In this document: positions 13,958 to 17,316 of the stretch, piece by piece
Position numbering within the stretch: the stretch's first letter is position 1
How the letters are laid out: each line of letters begins with the position of its first letter
Assembly (NCBI GenBank): GCA_020426065.1
Contig: JAGQQT010000020.1
Coordinates: 1-17,316 of the forward strand
Length of the DNA: 17,316 nucleotides
Direction of reading: 5' to 3'
Source of the DNA: Planctomycetaceae bacterium
GTDB lineage: Bacteria > Planctomycetota > Planctomycetia > Planctomycetales > Planctomycetaceae
Program-made: the position numbers and the translations under genes
The notes under the pieces: model-generated
What the model saw: only the letters and a program-made list of their open reading frames with translations
Databases searched by the model: none
What the model was told of the DNA's origin: nothing

Positions 13958-14790
13958 GCAACACATTGCCAACGGCAATCATTCAGTTACCTCCGGTCTC
14001 TCCTCGAATGCTGGAGATTTATCATCCGGGAGCAGTGCCCCTTTCTGCGCTTTCACAACTGGCAGCAAAGGGGACGGTGTTTCACGAGTATTACTCTTCG
14101 AAAGCTCAGCAGGCTGAATTTCGTCAGCGGTTACAAGATACCTCTGGAGATAAGTGGGGAGAAAATGGGCTTGCACAGCTTCCCGTGTCTGCAGAAGTGG
14201 CAGAAAAAACGCTGCTCTGGATTGTTGCAGAATCTGGAGCGGGGCGGGATTTGCATAGTTGCGATCTGGCTTTGGGAAAATGGATCGAAATGCTTCGTCA
14301 GGCCTGGGAAGGTCGAGAATATCGGATTGTCGTAATGGCTCCGACCGGGTGCGGGGAATTGTCAGGTCCCGCTCAGGAAGATTCCACGGGAGAATCGACA
14401 GGGCCTGGTTTTCGGGAAGCGTATCAGAAAAGTTTCTCTGCCAGTCGCTGGACTCCGCTTATCATTTCAGGATCCAGTCAGCAGGAACATGTTCGCAATC
14501 TGGATCTACTCGATCCTGCCAAACTTAATGAAATGCTGGCAACTGTACAGGATAGGGCAGGTGACGGGACGCTTCTGTTTGAAGATGCAACCCGAGTGGG
14601 GCTGCGGGCTTCTGAGCGACTGCTGGTTGTCGGAAAGGAACTGCTGGGATTGCAGGAGGATGATCTGCATGATTCCACTGCGGTAGAGCTGTATGCCAAG
14701 CCGGAAGACCGGTATGATCTCAACGACATTTCCAGCAGTGAGCCGGAATGTGTACAGGACATGCTGAATCGTTTAAAGCAGCTTGTTTAA
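13954..14790 (+). CDS. Degenerate sulfatase-fold protein (pseudo-sulfatase)
   Basis: This 278-residue protein has no signal peptide. Its order of segments follows the sulfatase/alkaline phosphatase fold in shortened form. TAIIQL (7-12) stands for the first strand, PLSALSQLAAKGTVFHEYYS (29-48) for TPNLDALA.EGV.F.NAYS, and CDLALGKWIEML (103-114) for the VD..VG.LL..L helix. YRIVVMAPTGCGEL (123-136) stands for the strand usually ending in TSDHG, TPLIISG (167-173) for VPLII, and ELYAKPEDRYDLNDIS (245-260) for the ELYDL..DP.E..NL ending. The C/SxPSR nucleophile segment and metal-binding Asp and His residues are missing, so hydrolysis is not expected. The ATG at 13954 overlaps the upstream stop (ATGA) and is preceded by GGAGGGAAG. 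The sulfatase relation is my reading of spaced motifs and needs a profile search. Confidence 0.7.
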   Translation: MSNTLPTAIIQLPPVSPRMLEIYHPGAVPLSALSQLAAKGTVFHEYYSSKAQQAEFRQRLQDTSGDKWGENGLAQLPVSAEVAEKTLLWIVAESGAGRDLHSCDLALGKWIEMLRQAWEGREYRIVVMAPTGCGELSGPAQEDSTGESTGPGFREAYQKSFSASRWTPLIISGSSQQEHVRNLDLLDPAKLNEMLATVQDRAGDGTLLFEDATRVGLRASERLLVVGKELLGLQEDDLHDSTAVELYAKPEDRYDLNDISSSEPECVQDMLNRLKQLV

Positions 14791-14823
14791 CAGGCCACAG
14801 CACATCGCAGACTCCTCCAGCAG

Positions 14824-14841
14824 TTAATCCCAGTGGATTAA
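14824..14841. terminator. Weak hairpin between convergent genes
   Basis: TTAATCC / GGATTAA form a perfect 7-bp stem with a CAGT loop in the 85-base gap between the sulfatase-like gene (+) and the LEPR-type surface protein gene (-). There is no T-run on either side, so any termination would be weak, but it is the only structure there that could serve both convergent genes. Confidence 0.3.
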
Positions 14842-14875
14842 TATTGAAGAGGATGAGGGAATCTGTTCCAGGCAA

Positions 14876-16987
14876 TTATGTGAACAGCAGTGTCTCGATA
14901 TCCGAGATTGTGACGTACTGTTCTGTTGTTGGATCGGCACTTTCAATCGCAGTGGAATCAGTCACAGTTTCCACGGCATTGACATTCAGTGTGATTTCCG
15001 TGTCGCTCACAATCTGCAGAATATTAAATATCTCATCACCAATCTGGAGCCGCTGACCAGCATTCAATTCCGTTGTGAAGGATGTGCCAGTCCCTGTCAG
15101 GATCGCGCTGCCGGAAGTGGTGGAAACCGTCCCGGTAATGGTTTGGGTCAATTCTTGATAGCCATCGAGTGGAAGCTGTCCCAGAGCAACGTCTGCCAGA
15201 ACATCTCGCAGGTCGAAGATGGCCAGATCATGGATGGCATCCACAACTGACATCCCGCTGCCAATCACAAAGCCGAAGACCGTATGCTGATTTGCATCCA
15301 GGAAGGAATTGTCAACCGTATTAAAGAACCACTGGCTGGTTCCCGACTGGGGCGATGCTCCCAGTGCCATTGACAGAGTGCCCCGGACGTTCGAATTCAA
15401 AGCATTGAATTCATTCTGGATGGCCGCATCCGTGGGAATTCGTTCCAGATCTGGGTTGAGCCGGAAGCCGCCTCCCTGAATGACAAAGTCGCCTCCAGCC
15501 TGAGTCTTGGCGGAGCGATGAATGATCGAATTGGTGTAGCGGGCATCGTAATTGAGGAAATTCGCAACCGTTATTGGGGCATCGGTGTCAAACAGTTCCA
15601 CATCGAAAGTCCCTTGCGAAGTGGTAAAGCGGCTGACAGTCCCCACGGCAAAGTGCACATTGACCGACTCTTCTACTGAGCGGCTTAATGCATCTTCCGA
15701 ACGCACGACGACCTGGTTCTCTCCGCGATTCGTCCGATCGTTAATGAGTGTGGTCGTGACGGTAAAGGTACCGTCTGCCCCAGCGGTGGCGGTTCCCTCG
15801 TTGAAGTTTCCATCGCCATCCACGTCAACCGAAACGGTTGCTCCTGCAGATGTGGTTCCACTGATCTGGAACGAGGCATTGTTGACGATGATTGTGTTGT
15901 TGGAGGCAATTGACTGATTAGCGGACGTATCGAGTGTGAGAGTCAGGTCGGCGGGTTCAATGCGTGTGCTGAACTGAGTTGCCAGGGCATCCGTGACGGC
16001 AAACAGGCCGGTCGTCGCGTCATCAAATCGGGTTGTGAACTGGGTGGCATCCGTAGTGGAAGATTCCACACTCCGGATACGGCTTCGGTCTCCTACAGTG
16101 ACGGTCGTGGCGATTTCCGTGGAATCAGATCCCTGGTTCCCTTGCACTTTGAGGTCGTCACCAAAAGATGATGTTCCCAAGATCTGAAGCTGATCGTTGT
16201 CCTTACCGAGTCGGATATTGGTGTTATCACCCACCTGAACCGGATTGAGTCGGACCAGGTCGCTCCCCCGATGTGTTCTCACATGCAGGTCATCAGTGAT
16301 GGTGACATTGGTCAGCGCGATGTCGTCATTACCGCGATGAGTCCTGATGTGCAGATCATCGCCGATAGTTGTGTCTTCAATCCGGATGTCCTGATCTCCA
16401 CGGCGACCTTTAATGTGCAGGTCGTTACCGATGGTGGAACCATCAATGAATGTGGAATTGTTGCCATCACCGAGTTCCAGGTACACCGAATTACTCACGG
16501 TGACATTGTTCAGCCAGACGGAATCGTCTCCCTTGTAGCCCATGAACTGCAGCGAGCCACCGATTGTGACGTTGTTCATCCCGAGCTGATCGTTGCCATT
16601 CCCACCCGCCACACTCGCATCGCTGGTGACGGTAATCCCGGTGAAAGTAAGCAGGTTGTTGCCGGTAGACAGGTCAGCGGCAATTCGACCTGTAATGGTT
16701 GTTGAACCGGTAGCCAGAACGCTATCGCCTGCCGCTCCATTAATCGTGGTCCCGTTCAGGCCACTGGCTACCAGGTTGCCATTGACGGCCTGAATCAGAA
16801 TGTCGTTATCGGAACTGTCACCGGAAATGACCAGCCCGTTTGCATTCAGTTCAACCAGGACATTTCCTGCCAGCAGATGACGGGCTTCCAGCGCTTCAGC
16901 GTTCGAAACCGGTCGCCAGGCCTGTTTTCGGTTGCGACGAGAGATTCGGGTCAGAGAGCGGAAAGTGCGTTGAAATGGCATCAGCAC
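14876..16987 (-). CDS. Modular surface protein: LEPR-XLL motif, solenoid repeats, cyclophilin domain
   Basis: This 703-residue protein has a basic N-terminus (7-25) and then EALEARHLLAG (31-41), a variant of the planctomycete LEPR-XLL motif thought to mark exported proteins. Residues ~118-305 are about eight 22-residue repeats of the type TIGDDLHIRTHRGNDDIALTNV, likely a beta-helix or beta-roll; GGNGNDQLG (128-136) fits an RTX calcium motif once. An Ig-like domain (about 348-445) and a cyclophilin domain (about 452-612) follow, the latter with R491, F501 and Q504 matching R55/F60/Q63 of human cyclophilin A, plus RGTLSMAL and HTVFGFV. Prolyl isomerase activity is therefore plausible. A C-terminal domain (618-672) resembles beta modules of phage tail and adhesin proteins. 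GTG 16987 is preferred because AGGAA lies eight bases upstream; ATG 16981 is the alternative. Confidence 0.88.
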   Translation of the reverse strand: MLMPFQRTFRSLTRISRRNRKQAWRPVSNAEALEARHLLAGNVLVELNANGLVISGDSSDNDILIQAVNGNLVASGLNGTTINGAAGDSVLATGSTTITGRIAADLSTGNNLLTFTGITVTSDASVAGGNGNDQLGMNNVTIGGSLQFMGYKGDDSVWLNNVTVSNSVYLELGDGNNSTFIDGSTIGNDLHIKGRRGDQDIRIEDTTIGDDLHIRTHRGNDDIALTNVTITDDLHVRTHRGSDLVRLNPVQVGDNTNIRLGKDNDQLQILGTSSFGDDLKVQGNQGSDSTEIATTVTVGDRSRIRSVESSTTDATQFTTRFDDATTGLFAVTDALATQFSTRIEPADLTLTLDTSANQSIASNNTIIVNNASFQISGTTSAGATVSVDVDGDGNFNEGTATAGADGTFTVTTTLINDRTNRGENQVVVRSEDALSRSVEESVNVHFAVGTVSRFTTSQGTFDVELFDTDAPITVANFLNYDARYTNSIIHRSAKTQAGGDFVIQGGGFRLNPDLERIPTDAAIQNEFNALNSNVRGTLSMALGASPQSGTSQWFFNTVDNSFLDANQHTVFGFVIGSGMSVVDAIHDLAIFDLRDVLADVALGQLPLDGYQELTQTITGTVSTTSGSAILTGTGTSFTTELNAGQRLQIGDEIFNILQIVSDTEITLNVNAVETVTDSTAIESADPTTEQYVTISDIETLLFT
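16073..16636 (-). repeat. About eight 66-base coding repeats (22-residue solenoid)
   Basis: The DNA for residues ~118-305 of the surface protein repeats with a 66-base period. On the plus strand, segments such as CGATGAGTCCTGATGTGCAG recur with variation around 16271-16420. The protein units align as T-I-G-D-D-L-H-I-x3-RG-x-D-x2-x2-L-x-NV. Two central units (residues 207-250) are almost identical (GDDLHIRTHRGNDD, TDDLHVRTHRGSDL), which suggests recent duplication, while outer units have diverged. Confidence 0.8.
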
Positions 16988-17036
16988 GGGCTGGTTTCCT
17001 GATAATAGAAGCGAACTGGGCGCGCAGTTGAATACC

Positions 17037-17104
17037 CTACGTGGCTCATGGTACGTAGCGGTTCAGGCAGAATTAAGCCCCGAATCGGAAAAAAATGTGC
17101 CTGA
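17037..17104. repeat. Inverted repeats upstream of the surface protein gene
   Basis: CTACGT/ACGTAG (17037-17042 and 17053-17058) and TCAGGCA/TGCCTGA (17063-17069 and 17098-17104) fall within 16988-17177. They lie 50-120 bases ahead of the GTG start on the minus strand. They could be operator sites or leader hairpins; a seven-T run on the minus strand (17090-17096) sits inside the second pair. No gene is seen in this gap. Confidence 0.3.
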
Positions 17105-17177
17105 GAGCATTGATTCGCAGCATGCCAATGAACATGAAGCGAAGGGTTTATTCTGATTCGGGAGCCTGATCTGATTA

Positions 17178-17316
17178 TCAGTTCTGGGCTGCTTTTTTCG
17201 CGTTTTCTTCTTCCTGGGCGGAAACTTCCGGATTGGGCTCAGTTGTTCCGGACAGGTCGCCCCTCATCCACAGTACGGCATTTTTGACCGATGCCAGGAA
17301 GGCTTCATTCGTCCAG
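17178..17316 (-). CDS. 3' end of a gene, possibly ThuA-like
   Basis: Only the last 45 codons are inside the window. They begin WTNEAFLASVKNAVLWMRGD, then a Pro/Glu stretch and a charged tail ending EEENAKKAAQN. The first 20 residues resemble the end of ThuA-like (trehalose utilisation) glutamine-amidotransferase-fold domains, where W-x-NEAF...L-NA-W..G is common. The downstream tail is not a known feature of that family. Codon use and the clean stop support a real gene, but the family call is tentative because the catalytic part is outside the window. Confidence 0.5.
   Translation of the reverse strand, partial: WTNEAFLASVKNAVLWMRGDLSGTTEPNPEVSAQEEENAKKAAQN

Overview
The window looks like chromosomal core DNA of a planctomycete, most like the Planctomyces/Gimesia/Rubinisphaera group. 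The reasons are protein families seen almost only in that phylum: a surface protein with an N-terminal LEPR-XLL-type sorting motif (here LEARHLLAG), a Gly/Ser/Tyr-rich exported protein ending in a TIGR03000 domain, a DUF1570 HExxH protein, and many membrane proteins of unknown function. No tRNA, rRNA, CRISPR, insertion sequence, phage or integrase signal was found, and base composition looks even throughout.

Layout. 1-878 (-): 3' two thirds of leuB. 879-1399: divergent intergenic region with a strong hairpin terminator and a possible tiny leader ORF. 1400-2596 (+): a single-pass membrane protein and an exported EF-hand protein, followed by a hairpin-rich 3' region ending in a clear terminator. 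2904-5112 (-): a methyltransferase/glycosyltransferase pair, probably an operon for an envelope glycan. 5367-5709 (+): a BFD-like [2Fe-2S] protein behind a near-consensus sigma70 promoter with a large palindromic operator over the predicted start of transcription. 5990-6532 (+): RimI-type acetyltransferase with a terminator. 6650-9935 (-): a three-gene run of an HTTM-associated protein, an HTTM membrane protein with an odd C-terminal domain, and a TPR lipoprotein with a DUF3883-like tail. 10060-10929 (-): the G/S/Y-repeat TIGR03000 protein. 11182-12432 (-): a DUF3592 membrane protein. 12410-14790 (+): a translationally coupled pair, a DUF1570 metallopeptidase-like protein and a degenerate sulfatase-fold protein. 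14876-16987 (-): a modular surface protein (22-residue solenoid repeats, Ig-like domain, cyclophilin, C-terminal beta domain). 17178-17316 (-): the 3' end of a possible ThuA-like gene.

The genes do not form one pathway. The theme is envelope and surface biology plus a few housekeeping genes. The items most worth following are the BFD promoter/operator, the DUF1570 plus pseudo-sulfatase pair, the TPR lipoprotein carrying an apparently inactivated nuclease-fold domain, and the hairpin-dense region at 2640-2891. I see no clear-cut new defence or mobile system.
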